The notes: a model not told the origin generated them from the letters alone. 6,613 bases of DNA from Betaproteobacteria bacterium (GCA_011391295.1 JAABQT010000092.1:1-6613); one strand, 5' to 3'. Numbered from the stretch's first letter, positions 1 through 6,263 are shown. Numbers and translations: made by a program.

Positions 1-1996
1 AGGCTGGCCGTTCCTGGTCGCGCGCGTGGCGTGGGTGCCCGAGGCGGCCGGCGCCGGTGAGGAGATCGAGGCGCGCTTCCTGCAGCTCAAGGTACAGGCG
101 CAGGAGGCGATCAAGCTCCTGCCCAACGTGCCCGACGAACTCGCCGGGGCGGTGCACGCCATCGACAGCGCATCGCAGCTCGCCGACATGGTGGCCAACC
201 TGCTCGACATCGACAGCGCGGAAAAGCAGGCGATCCTCGAAGCCTTCGAACTGAAGCAGCGGCTGGACCTGGTGCTCGCGCACCTCGCCGGGCGCGTGAG
301 CGTGCTGCGCCTGTCCAAGGAGATCGGCGACAAGACGAAGAAGGAGTTCGACGAGCGCCAGCGCGAGCACGTGCTGCGCGAGCAGATGCGCCAGATCCAG
401 AAGGAGCTGGGCGACGGCGAGGACACGGCCGCGGAGCTCGATGAGCTGAAGCAGGCCCTCGAGGACGCCGGCATGCCGGAGGAAACGCTCAAAGCCGCGA
501 GGAAAGAGTTCAAGCGTCTGTCGCGCATGGGCGAGAGTTCGGGCGAGGCCTCGATGCTGCGCACCTGGCTGGAACTGATGGCCGAGCTGCCGTGGAAATC
601 CGAGCCGCAGAAGGCGATGGACATCGCCGAGGCGAGGAAGGCCCTGGACGACGACCATTACGGCCTGGAAAAGGTGAAGCGCCGCATCCTCGAGTACCTG
701 GCGGTGCGCAAGCTCAACCCCGAAGGCAAGAGCCCGATCCTGTGCTTCGTCGGGCCGCCGGGCGTCGGGAAAACCTCGCTCGGCCAGTCGATCGCCAGGG
801 CCACCGGCCGCAAGTTCCAGCGCGTGGCGCTGGGCGGCCTGCATGACGAAGCGGAGATCCGCGGCCATCGCAGGACGTACATCGGCGCGTTGCCGGGCAA
901 CGTGATCCAGGCGCTCAAGCGCGCCGGATCGCGCTCGGCGGTGCTGATGCTCGATGAGATCGACAAGACCGGCGCCGGCGGTTTCCACGGCGACCCGTCC
1001 TCGGCGTTGCTCGAAGTCCTCGACCCGGAACAGAACGCGAAATTCCGCGACAACTACCTGGGCGTGGATTTCGACCTGTCGCGGGTGCTGTTCATCGCCA
1101 CGGCGAACATGCTCGACACCATCCCCGGGCCGCTGCGCGATCGCATGGAGATCATCCAGCTCCCCGGCTACACCGAGGAGGAAAAGCTGCAGATCGCGCG
1201 CAAGTACCTGGTGAAGAAGCAGCTGGAGGCCAATGGGCTGAATGCGGAGCAGGTGTCGCTGACCGACGCGGCGATCCGCGAGATCATCGCCGGCTACACG
1301 CGCGAGGCGGGTGTGCGCAACCTGGAGCGCGAAATCGGCTCAGTACTGCGGCACGCGGCGATGCAGATCGCCGAGGGCAAGACGCTGGCCGTCGCGGCGG
1401 ACGCGGCCGACCTGCACGCCATCCTCGGGGCGCGCAAGTTCGAGAACGAGGTGGCGCTACGCACCGCGATGCCGGGCGTGGCCACCGGGCTCGCCTGGAC
1501 GCCGGTGGGCGGGGACATCCTGTTCATCGAGGCCGCCAAGGTGCCGGGATCGGGCAAACTCATCCTCACCGGGCAATTGGGCGACGTGATGAAGGAATCC
1601 GCGCAGGCGGCGCTCACGCTCGCCAAGACCTGGAGCGGTGACGCGCTGGAAAAGACCGACATCCACGTGCACGTGCCCGCGGGTGCCACGCCCAAGGACG
1701 GACCGAGCGCGGGCGTGGCGATGTTCCTTGCCCTGACCTCGCTGCTGGAAGGCAGGCCGGTGCGGCCGGATGTCGCCATGACCGGAGAGATCTCGCTGCG
1801 CGGACTGGTGCTGCCGATCGGCGGGGTGAAGGAAAAGACCCTGGCCGCACTGCGCGCGGGAATCACCACGGTGATGCTGCCGAAGAGGAACGAAAAAGAC
1901 CTCGAGGACGTCCCAGCCGAGGCCAAGGCGCGGTTGAATTTCGTGTTCCTCGAGAAGGTCGAGGACGCGGTGCGCGCCGCGCTCCAGCACCAATGA
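1..1996 (+). CDS. lon: ATP-dependent Lon protease (endopeptidase La), 5'-truncated by the window
   Basis: Lon is a cytoplasmic ring-forming AAA+ serine protease that unfolds and degrades damaged and regulatory proteins. The frame is open from base 2; the GTG at 26 is internal, because the preceding codons (GWPFLVAR) already read as Lon substrate-binding domain. About 664 residues are visible. By alignment from memory with E. coli Lon (784 aa), roughly 110 N-terminal residues are missing. In order: the end of the N-terminal domain and its long charged helical region (to about nt 600), Walker A GPPGVGKT (nt 752-775), Walker B VLMLDEID (nt 941-964), a sensor-like TAN and an LRDRME arginine-finger region (about 1100-1150), then the protease domain with catalytic Ser in PKDGPSAG (codon 1706-1708) and catalytic Lys, the second Lys of GGVKEK (1835-1837). 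The 43-residue Ser-Lys spacing equals Ser679-Lys722 of E. coli. All key residues are intact. Whether this is the main Lon or a second Lon/AsrA-like paralogue cannot be told here. Confidence 0.97.
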   Translation, partial: GWPFLVARVAWVPEAAGAGEEIEARFLQLKVQAQEAIKLLPNVPDELAGAVHAIDSASQLADMVANLLDIDSAEKQAILEAFELKQRLDLVLAHLAGRVSVLRLSKEIGDKTKKEFDERQREHVLREQMRQIQKELGDGEDTAAELDELKQALEDAGMPEETLKAARKEFKRLSRMGESSGEASMLRTWLELMAELPWKSEPQKAMDIAEARKALDDDHYGLEKVKRRILEYLAVRKLNPEGKSPILCFVGPPGVGKTSLGQSIARATGRKFQRVALGGLHDEAEIRGHRRTYIGALPGNVIQALKRAGSRSAVLMLDEIDKTGAGGFHGDPSSALLEVLDPEQNAKFRDNYLGVDFDLSRVLFIATANMLDTIPGPLRDRMEIIQLPGYTEEEKLQIARKYLVKKQLEANGLNAEQVSLTDAAIREIIAGYTREAGVRNLEREIGSVLRHAAMQIAEGKTLAVAADAADLHAILGARKFENEVALRTAMPGVATGLAWTPVGGDILFIEAAKVPGSGKLILTGQLGDVMKESAQAALTLAKTWSGDALEKTDIHVHVPAGATPKDGPSAGVAMFLALTSLLEGRPVRPDVAMTGEISLRGLVLPIGGVKEKTLAALRAGITTVMLPKRNEKDLEDVPAEAKARLNFVFLEKVEDAVRAALQHQ

Positions 1997-2021
1997 AAAG
2001 CCCGCCGGGCGGCGGGCTTTT
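1996..2021 (+). terminator. Rho-independent terminator, symmetric, shared by lon and the phasin gene
   Basis: Arms aaaagcccgcc (1996-2006) and ggcgggctttt (2011-2021) pair perfectly over 11 bp around the 4-base loop gggc. The outer A/T pairs give a T-run 3' of the GC stem on either strand, so it should end transcription of lon (+) and of the convergent phasin gene (-). The first base of the left arm is the last base of lon's TGA. Confidence 0.9.
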
Positions 2022-2025
2022 CCTA

Positions 2026-2121
2026 CTACTTCTTCTTGGCAGCCCTGCGTGTGGGGCTGCTGCGCCTGGCGCTTGATCGGGCCGGCGTGCGGCCCGGTTT
2101 GGCGCTCAGGCGACCTTTTTT
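2026..2121 (-). other. Slippery heptamer plus -1 frame basic tail at the phasin 3' end
   Basis: In the phasin frame the last codons are gca aaa aag gtc gcc tga, so bases 2121-2115 read A AAA AAG, the same heptamer used for programmed -1 frameshifting in E. coli dnaX. Slipping back one base continues as ggt cgc ctg agc and adds 28 residues rich in Arg, Ala, Ser, Pro and Lys (starting GRLSAKPGR, ending RRAAKKK) to a TAG at 2028-2026, giving about 206 aa instead of 180. That TAG is 4 bases before the shared terminator, whereas the zero-frame TGA is 84 bases short of it. A 7-bp hairpin (cgggccg 2096-2090, cggcccg 2084-2078, loop 5) lies downstream, but 18 bases from the heptamer, longer than the usual 5-9. 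A weak Shine-Dalgarno-like gaaagg lies 12 bases upstream. Alternatives are a recent indel in the A6 run, a sequencing error, or an untranslated 3' end that is open by chance in GC-rich DNA. Confidence 0.4.
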
Positions 2122-2648
2122 GCTTTGGCGAGGCCTTTCACGGTCTCGGTCGCGGCGGCGACATTGGCTTCAGCGATTTCGGTCGCCTGCTTGGAGACCT
2201 TGCTGAAGTTGTCGTAGGCCGAGTTGGCGGCGGCGAGCATCGACTTGATGCCGGCGACCGCGACGTCGGAGCCGGCGGGCGCGTTCTTCACGGCCTTGTC
2301 CAGCATGGAGGTGAAGTTCTCGTTCCACTCCGTGGCGCGCTTCTCGGCGACCTTGGAGATCTCGGCGTTGGTCTCGGTGGCGACTTCGTACACCCCTTTC
2401 GAGTAGGCAAGGGCCTTCTCGATCGCGGGCGCCGCCAGGGTGCTCTGCAGGCTGACGAACTCCTGCACGTCTTTTGCGCCGAACAGGGCGCGGGTGTTGC
2501 TGAGGTGGTCTTCGAACGCGGTCTTCACGGCGTTGGCGTTCAGGGTCGCGAGCTTCTCGACTGCGGCGAATTGCATCGCAGCGAAGGAAAGCATCGTGTC
2601 CACGTTGGCTTTGCCGGCGGCTTGGATTTGCTCGGGGGTGACGTACAT
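2106..2648 (-). CDS. phaP: Phasin family protein (PhaP1-type polyhydroxyalkanoate granule coat protein)
   Basis: Phasins are small amphipathic helical proteins that coat polyhydroxyalkanoate granules in the cytoplasm and control granule number and size. The 180-residue product has no signal peptide or transmembrane segment. It matches the PhaP1 pattern of Ralstonia/Cupriavidus throughout (recalled, not searched): start MYVTPEQIQAAGKAN, then central SLQSTLAAPAIEKALAYSK, YEVATETNAEISKVAE, KNAPAGSDVAVAGIKS and AANSAYDNFSKVSKQATEIAE, ending in a Lys/Ala tail. Its length is near the usual 180-195 aa. The ATG at 2648 is supported by an aaggag ribosome-binding site (2661-2656) seven bases upstream. 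It has its own promoter and lies alone, convergent with lon. The oddity is at the 3' end: a canonical -1 slippery heptamer sits three codons before the TGA, with a basic tail open in the -1 frame (listed separately). The family call is firm; the exact paralogue (PhaP1 against others) is not. Confidence 0.93.
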   Translation of the reverse strand: MYVTPEQIQAAGKANVDTMLSFAAMQFAAVEKLATLNANAVKTAFEDHLSNTRALFGAKDVQEFVSLQSTLAAPAIEKALAYSKGVYEVATETNAEISKVAEKRATEWNENFTSMLDKAVKNAPAGSDVAVAGIKSMLAAANSAYDNFSKVSKQATEIAEANVAAATETVKGLAKAKKVA

Positions 2649-2700
2649 GGTGTGGCTCCTTGGTAAGTCGAAAAGCGGTTCAGATCTGTGTTCGGCGCTA

Positions 2701-2773
2701 TATGGTGCAGCGCAGCAAAGTGAAGTTTACGCGCTTGCCCTTGAAAGTCAAATGTTTTGTGCAATGCACCATA
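2701..2773. promoter_or_regulatory. Candidate PhaR-like operator pair bracketing the phasin promoter
   Basis: A 9-bp inverted repeat, tatggtgca (2701-2709) and tgcaccata (2765-2773), lies on either side of the -35/-10 elements. The upstream copy is part of a perfect 11-base palindrome gtgca-a-tgcac (2759-2769) just upstream of the -35. The downstream copy runs on into a gtgcagcgcagc stretch just downstream of the predicted start. PhaR, the PHA-responsive repressor, is known to bind phaP promoters at two places, near the start site and just upstream of -35, with TGC/GCA-rich sites. The match in layout and base content is seen; binding by PhaR is inferred, and no phaR gene is in the window. Confidence 0.4.
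2724..2751 (-). promoter_or_regulatory. Sigma-70-type promoter of the phasin gene
   Basis: On the minus strand, TTGACT (2751-2746) and TAAACT (2729-2724) are separated by 16 bases. Each differs from consensus at one or two positions. The expected transcription start is near 2717, leaving a leader of about 70 bases before the ATG at 2648. This is an inference from sequence pattern; the region is the most A/T-rich part of the intergenic gap. Confidence 0.55.
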
Positions 2774-2832
2774 AACCCTTGATCCTCCGCGAATTGCGCC
2801 TGGGCGTCCCTGCACGCTGTTTCAAACAGACC

Positions 2833-2863
2833 GCCGCGTGACAATGAAACGCCGCCACGCGGC
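2833..2863 (+). other. GC-rich stem-loop in the leader of the first transporter gene
   Basis: gccgcgtg (2833-2840) and cacgcggc (2856-2863) form an 8-bp perfect stem with a 15-base loop, 26 bases before the ATG at 2890. There is no following T-run, so it is not an intrinsic terminator. It could be a leader structure or chance in GC-rich DNA. I found no convincing promoter for the + strand between 2774 and 2889. Confidence 0.3.
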
Positions 2864-2889
2864 CTCACGCTGCCGGAGACAATGCGGGG

Positions 2890-3780
2890 ATGAGCGCGAG
2901 CGCCTCCGCCAGGGATCCGGTCCAGCACCTCGCGTGGGTGTTCCCGGGACTCTTCGTCGTGCTCTGGAGCACCGGCTTTATTGGTGCGAAGTTAGGACTT
3001 CCTTACGCTGAGCCGGCGACATTCCTCGAGATTCGCTTTATTTTGGTGCTCACAATCCTCCTGCCTGTGTGCTGGCTGATGCGCGCGCCCTGGCCGCAGA
3101 CCCGGGCCGAATTCCTGCATATGGCGTTTGCGGGCGCCCTGATCCAGGGCGGCTATCTGGGCGGCGTATTCCTGTCGCTGTCGCGTGGCATGCCGGCTGG
3201 CGTATCTGCGCTGATCACGGCGCTGCAGCCAATCCTGGCCGCGGTGCTGGGCGTGTGGCTGCTGGGCGAGCGCACGAACGCGCGCCAATGGCTGGGGCTG
3301 GTGCTGGGCATCGCCGGCGTGGCGCTGGTGGTGCGTGAGAAGTGGGTGCTGGAAGGCGTTGGTGTCGCCGCCACCGCGCTCTCAGTGCTGGCGCTGGTCA
3401 GTATCAGCCTGGGCGCCGTGTGGCAAAAGCGTCACTGCGCGCGCATCGATCTGCGCACCGGCGCGGCAATCCAGTTTGGCGCTGCCCTCCTGGTGCTCGC
3501 GCCCGTCTCCTTGTTCTTCGAGACGCGCGAGGTGGCCTGGAGCCTGGATCTCTTCCTCGCCATCACCTGGCTCGTATTCGCACTGTCCCTCGGCGCGGTG
3601 TTCCTGCTGTTCTGGCTCATCCGCCACGGCGCGGCGACCAAGGTGGCGAGCCTCATGTACCTGGTGCCGCCGTGCACCGCGCTGGTTGCCTGGCCGTTGT
3701 TCGGCGAGACCTATACGGCGTTCTCCGCGGCCGGCATGGCCTTGGCCATGCTCGCAGTCTGGCTGGTGAGCAAGGGATGA
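2890..3780 (+). CDS. EamA/DMT-superfamily transporter, first copy
   Basis: A 296-residue inner-membrane protein of the drug/metabolite transporter superfamily; the substrate cannot be read from sequence. It shows the usual ten hydrophobic segments (roughly residues 14-36, 44-62, 76-96, 102-124, 131-148, 155-175, 190-209, 218-240, 246-266, 272-293) and the duplicated EamA signature: ALQPILAAVLGVWLLGER in the first half and LVPPCTALVAWPLFGE in the second. Length is typical (about 300 aa). The ATG at 2890 has ggag (2875-2878) eleven bases upstream, a little far, and gggg immediately before it. Its TGA overlaps the ATG of the P450 remnant by four bases (ATGA, 3777-3780), so the downstream genes are likely co-translated. 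Codons 2977-3009 (ttt att ggt ... tta gga ctt cct) and the following 50 bases are noticeably A/T-richer than their surroundings. Family certain, function unknown. Confidence 0.93.
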   Translation: MSASASARDPVQHLAWVFPGLFVVLWSTGFIGAKLGLPYAEPATFLEIRFILVLTILLPVCWLMRAPWPQTRAEFLHMAFAGALIQGGYLGGVFLSLSRGMPAGVSALITALQPILAAVLGVWLLGERTNARQWLGLVLGIAGVALVVREKWVLEGVGVAATALSVLALVSISLGAVWQKRHCARIDLRTGAAIQFGAALLVLAPVSLFFETREVAWSLDLFLAITWLVFALSLGAVFLLFWLIRHGAATKVASLMYLVPPCTALVAWPLFGETYTAFSAAGMALAMLAVWLVSKG

Positions 3781-4085
3781 GCACGGCGCTCGACTACCGG
3801 CCAGACGACCCGGCGTTCCTCGCCGACCCGTTTGCGCAGTTCCGCAGGATGCAGGACGAGGATCCCTGCCACTGGAGCCCGCGCCTCAAGGCCTGGGTGC
3901 TGACGCGCTACGAGGACGTGCGCCGCGTGTGCCCGGACAAGGACATGTCCTCGGACCGCCTGCGGCCGTATTTCGCCACGCTGCCGCCGCCCGAGGCGCA
4001 GCGCATCGCCGACATCATGCGCTACCTCTCGCTGTGGATGGTGTTCCGCGGCATGAAGGCGATGCCGGTGCGCGTGCAGGGCTGA
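3777..4085 (+). pseudogene. Cytochrome P450 remnant: N-terminus joined in frame to the extreme C-terminus
   Basis: The reading frame encodes 102 residues. The first 90 or so are a typical bacterial P450 N-terminus: DDPAFLADPFAQFRRMQDEDPCHWSP, then AWVLTRYEDVRRV, SSDRL, ending YLSLWMVFRG, the point where full-length relatives continue FRDPPEHTRLR. Instead it passes at once to MKAMPVRVQG and a stop, which looks like the last residues of a P450 (compare the common ending FRGLKSLPVR). About 290-300 residues are missing, including the I-helix oxygen-binding motif, ExxR and the haem-ligand Cys loop, so it cannot be a working P450. The likely event is an in-frame deletion between two sites both encoding VFR. 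Start and stop overlaps with both neighbours are preserved (ATGA at 3777-3780, TGATG at 4083-4087), and ggtgag (3765-3770) may serve as ribosome-binding site. It may still be translated as a small protein. P450 N-terminus recognised from memory. Confidence 0.8.
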
Positions 4086-4969
4086 TGTCCGAGCACCTGC
4101 CGCGCCGCCTGTGGTGGGTGCTCATCGGCCTCACGCTGGTCTGGGGCTTCAACTGGACCGCGATGAAGGTGGCGATTTCCGAAGTCGCGCCCTTCACTTT
4201 CCGCACCTTGTGCCTCGCCGCCGGCTCGGGCGTGCTGTTCGCGGTGCTGAAGGCCTCCGGCCAGCCGCTCTCCATCCCGCGCTCGCAATGGCGCCGGGTG
4301 GCGCTGATCGCCTTGTTCTCCATCACCTGCTGGAATCTGCTGGTGGTGTTCGGGCTGCGGCTGATCCCCTCCGGCCGGGCGGCGATCCTCGCCTACACCA
4401 TGCCCGCCTGGGCGATCCCGCTGTCGGTGTGGTTCCTCAACGAGCGCATGACGGCGCGCAAGCTCCTCGGCCTGGGACTCGGGATGGCGGGCATGGCGCT
4501 GCTCCTGGTGCAGGAATTCAGCAGTCTCGCCGGCGTGCCGCTGGGCGCGCTGCTGGTGCTGGGCGCCGCCTGCACCTGGGCGATCGGCACGCTGCTGCAG
4601 AAGAAATACCCGGTGCAGGCGCCGGTGGCCGCGCTCACTGCGTGGATGATGCTCGTCGGTGGCGTGCCGATCTATCTCGGCGCGCTGCTGTTCGAAGATT
4701 TCAGTGCGCTCGGCGAGGTGAGTCTGTGGCCTGCGCTGGCGGTGACCTACAACGTGCTGCTTTCCTTCGCCTGGGCGCATTGGGCGTGGATCAAGCTCGC
4801 CACCTCGGTGTCGGTGACCACGTTCTCGCTTGCCATGCTGATGACGCCGGTGGTGGGCGTGTTCTCGGGGATGCTGTTTCTCGGCGAGCGCCCGGGCTGG
4901 CTGGATTTCGCGGCGCTCATGCTGGTGCTGGCGTGCCTGGCGACGGTGGTCATTCCGGCACGCAAATAG
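4085..4969 (+). CDS. EamA/DMT-superfamily transporter, second copy
   Basis: A 294-residue inner-membrane transporter of the same superfamily as the gene at 2890, but clearly a different protein. Ten hydrophobic segments are visible. The first-half signature is AILAYTMPAWAIPLSVWFLNER followed by LLGLGLGMAGMALLL; the second-half signature is MLMTPVVGVFSGMLFLGER. The N-terminus WWVLIGLTLVWGFNWTAMKVA is the standard EamA first helix, which fixes the start at the ATG at 4085. In-frame starts further upstream (such as 3929) would lie inside the P450 remnant and add non-membrane sequence. The ATG shares its A with the upstream TGA (TGATG), so translation is probably coupled; aggg at 4078-4081 is a possible ribosome-binding site. 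Its 3' end overlaps the convergent gluQ by 20 bp. Substrate unknown. Confidence 0.93.
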   Translation: MSEHLPRRLWWVLIGLTLVWGFNWTAMKVAISEVAPFTFRTLCLAAGSGVLFAVLKASGQPLSIPRSQWRRVALIALFSITCWNLLVVFGLRLIPSGRAAILAYTMPAWAIPLSVWFLNERMTARKLLGLGLGMAGMALLLVQEFSSLAGVPLGALLVLGAACTWAIGTLLQKKYPVQAPVAALTAWMMLVGGVPIYLGALLFEDFSALGEVSLWPALAVTYNVLLSFAWAHWAWIKLATSVSVTTFSLAMLMTPVVGVFSGMLFLGERPGWLDFAALMLVLACLATVVIPARK

Positions 4970-5801
4970 GCAGCGCGCGCACGCGCGGCACGCGTGCGAG
5001 ATCCCAGCCGTCCTCGGCCTGCCCGAGGAAGCGCCGCGCGCGGGCCAGTTCCGCTTTCGGGTCCGAGAGGTCCAGCGGGCGGGCGCCGGTCTGCTTGGAG
5101 AGCTTCTCGCCGGCGGCATTCAGCACCACCGGGACGTGGGCGTAACGCGGCGTGCGAGCGCCCAGCAGGCGCTGCAGGTGGATCTGGCGCGCCGTGGAAT
5201 CGAGCAGGTCCGCGCCGCGCACCACGTCGGTCACGCCCTGGTCCATGTCGTCCACCACCACCGCCAGCTGGTAGGCGGCGATGCCGTCCGCGCGCAGCAG
5301 GACGAAATCGCCCACCTCCTTCGCCACGCTCTGCTCGGTCCAGCCCTGGACGAGATCGGCAAAGCCGATGGGCGCGCCGTGCGTGCGCAGGCGCTGCGTG
5401 CGCGCCGCCTTGCCGGGCGCGAGGCCCTGGCGGCAGGTACCGGGGTAGATTCTCGACCCGTCGATGGCGAGGGCGGAATCCTCCAGTTCCCTGCGGGTGC
5501 AGGCGCAGGGGTAGGTCAAGCCGCGCCGGGAGAGCTCATCGAGCGCGGCCCGGTAGCGCTCGAAGCGCGCGCTCTGGGCCAGGACCGGCCCGTCCCATTC
5601 GAGGCCCAGTTTTTCCAGCGCACGCAGGATTTGGTCCGCCGCACCCGGCTGCTCGCGCGGCGGGTCCAGGTCCTCCATGCGCAGCAGCCACTTGCCTTTA
5701 GCCGCCTTCGCCTCCATGTGGCTGGCCAGCGCGGCAACGAGCGAGCCGAAGTGCAAGGGCCCGGTCGGCGACGGAGCGAAACGCCCCACATATTCACCCA
5801 T
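4950..5801 (-). CDS. gluQ: Glutamyl-Q tRNA(Asp) synthetase (GluQRS)
   Basis: GluQRS is a shortened paralogue of glutamyl-tRNA synthetase. It activates glutamate and attaches it to the queuosine at position 34 of tRNA-Asp, not to the tRNA 3' end. The 283-residue product has the class I catalytic core only and lacks the anticodon-binding domain of GltX, as expected for a family of about 290-310 aa. Visible motifs: GRFAPSPTGPLHFGS (residues 6-20, with HFGS as the HIGH-type motif), RMEDLDPPRE (41-50), a zinc site Cys99-x-Cys101 with Tyr119 and Cys123 (YPCAC ... YPGTC), the YQLAVVVDDMDQGVTDVVRGADLL active-site block (177-200) and KLSKQTG (233-239, KMSKS-type). The start at 5801 gives the family's standard N-terminus, though no strong ribosome-binding site precedes it. 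Its 3' end overlaps the + strand transporter, and its start faces the thioredoxin gene across 41 bp. Confidence 0.95.
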   Translation of the reverse strand: MGEYVGRFAPSPTGPLHFGSLVAALASHMEAKAAKGKWLLRMEDLDPPREQPGAADQILRALEKLGLEWDGPVLAQSARFERYRAALDELSRRGLTYPCACTRRELEDSALAIDGSRIYPGTCRQGLAPGKAARTQRLRTHGAPIGFADLVQGWTEQSVAKEVGDFVLLRADGIAAYQLAVVVDDMDQGVTDVVRGADLLDSTARQIHLQRLLGARTPRYAHVPVVLNAAGEKLSKQTGARPLDLSDPKAELARARRFLGQAEDGWDLARVPRVRALPICVPE

Positions 5802-5842
5802 GGAAGCTAGAGTACACTGCGCGTTTCTGGCGAGGGCCCGGC
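5802..5842. promoter_or_regulatory. 41-bp divergent start region between gluQ and the thioredoxin gene
   Basis: Both genes must be expressed from here or from within each other's coding sequence. tagagt (5808-5813) and tacact (5813-5818) are candidate -10 boxes for the + strand; the matching -35 would lie inside the gluQ start, and I see no good one. A gaggg (5832-5836) six bases before the ATG at 5843 is a clear ribosome-binding site for the thioredoxin. No clear ribosome-binding site is seen for gluQ. Confidence 0.3.
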
Positions 5843-6226
5843 ATGGCGACGGTCGAATTGACCAAGGGCAATTTCGAGCAGGTGATCACCGACAGCCCGA
5901 TGGTGATCGTGGATTTCTGGGCGCCGTGGTGCGGCCCCTGCCGCGGCTTCGCGCCGATCTACGAACAGGCGGCCGAGGCGCACCAGGACGTGGTATTCGG
6001 CAAGATCAACACCGAGCAGGAGCAGGACCTCGCCGGCGCCTTCAGTATCCGCTCCATCCCCACGCTGATGGTGTTCCGCGAAAAAGTGGTGCTGTTCCAG
6101 CAGGCGGGCGCGTTGCCCGCGTCCGCGCTGGAACAGGTGATCGCGCAGGCCAAGTCGCTCGACATGGCCAAGGTGCACCGGGAAATCGCGGCACGCAACC
6201 AGCAGGGCGAGCAAAAGCAGGCCTGA
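5843..6226 (+). CDS. Thioredoxin-family thiol-disulfide oxidoreductase
   Basis: A 127-residue cytoplasmic thioredoxin (no signal peptide) that would reduce protein disulfides using electrons from thioredoxin reductase. The active site is WCGPC with Cys30 and Cys33 inside [11 protein letters not shown]; Asp24 corresponds to the buried Asp26 of E. coli Trx, and Pro73 in [11 protein letters not shown] is the conserved cis-proline. The redox core is therefore complete. Compared with classical TrxA (about 108 aa), it has some 20 extra C-terminal residues that are charged and Gln-rich ([19 protein letters not shown]), probably a short helix. The ATG at 5843 is supported by gaggg six bases upstream. 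It resembles TrxA, but no symbol is given because the genome may carry another main thioredoxin. Confidence 0.92.
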   Translation: MATVELTKGNFEQVITDSPMVIVDFWAPWCGPCRGFAPIYEQAAEAHQDVVFGKINTEQEQDLAGAFSIRSIPTLMVFREKVVLFQQAGALPASALEQVIAQAKSLDMAKVHREIAARNQQGEQKQA

Positions 6227-6263
6227 GCCGGGTCCTGGCCCGGGCCGCGAGCCGGGGGAAACT

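Noticed and set aside
2049..2666. Plus-strand open frame opposite the phasin (about 205 codons)
   Set aside because: Gly/Val/Leu-rich shadow without motifs; the minus strand has a recognisable phasin with promoter and ribosome-binding site.
3929..4084. Upstream in-frame start for the second transporter
   Set aside because: The extra 52 residues are off-frame reading of the P450 remnant; the ATG at 4085 gives the standard EamA N-terminus and the TGATG overlap.
4022..5119. Long minus-strand open frame (about 365 codons) opposite the second transporter
   Set aside because: The product is rich in His, Arg, Gln and Pro with no family motif. It is the antisense shadow of a clear EamA gene and runs into gluQ in a different frame.
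4111..5145. Long plus-strand open frame (about 344 codons) overlapping the second transporter
   Set aside because: It is in another frame of the EamA gene and then runs antisense to gluQ; composition is Arg/Ala/Gly-rich low complexity, typical of GC-rich off-frame reading.
6237..6246. Ten-base palindrome ggcccgggcc after the thioredoxin gene, as a terminator
   Set aside because: No T-run and no room for a loop; expected in GC-rich spacer.
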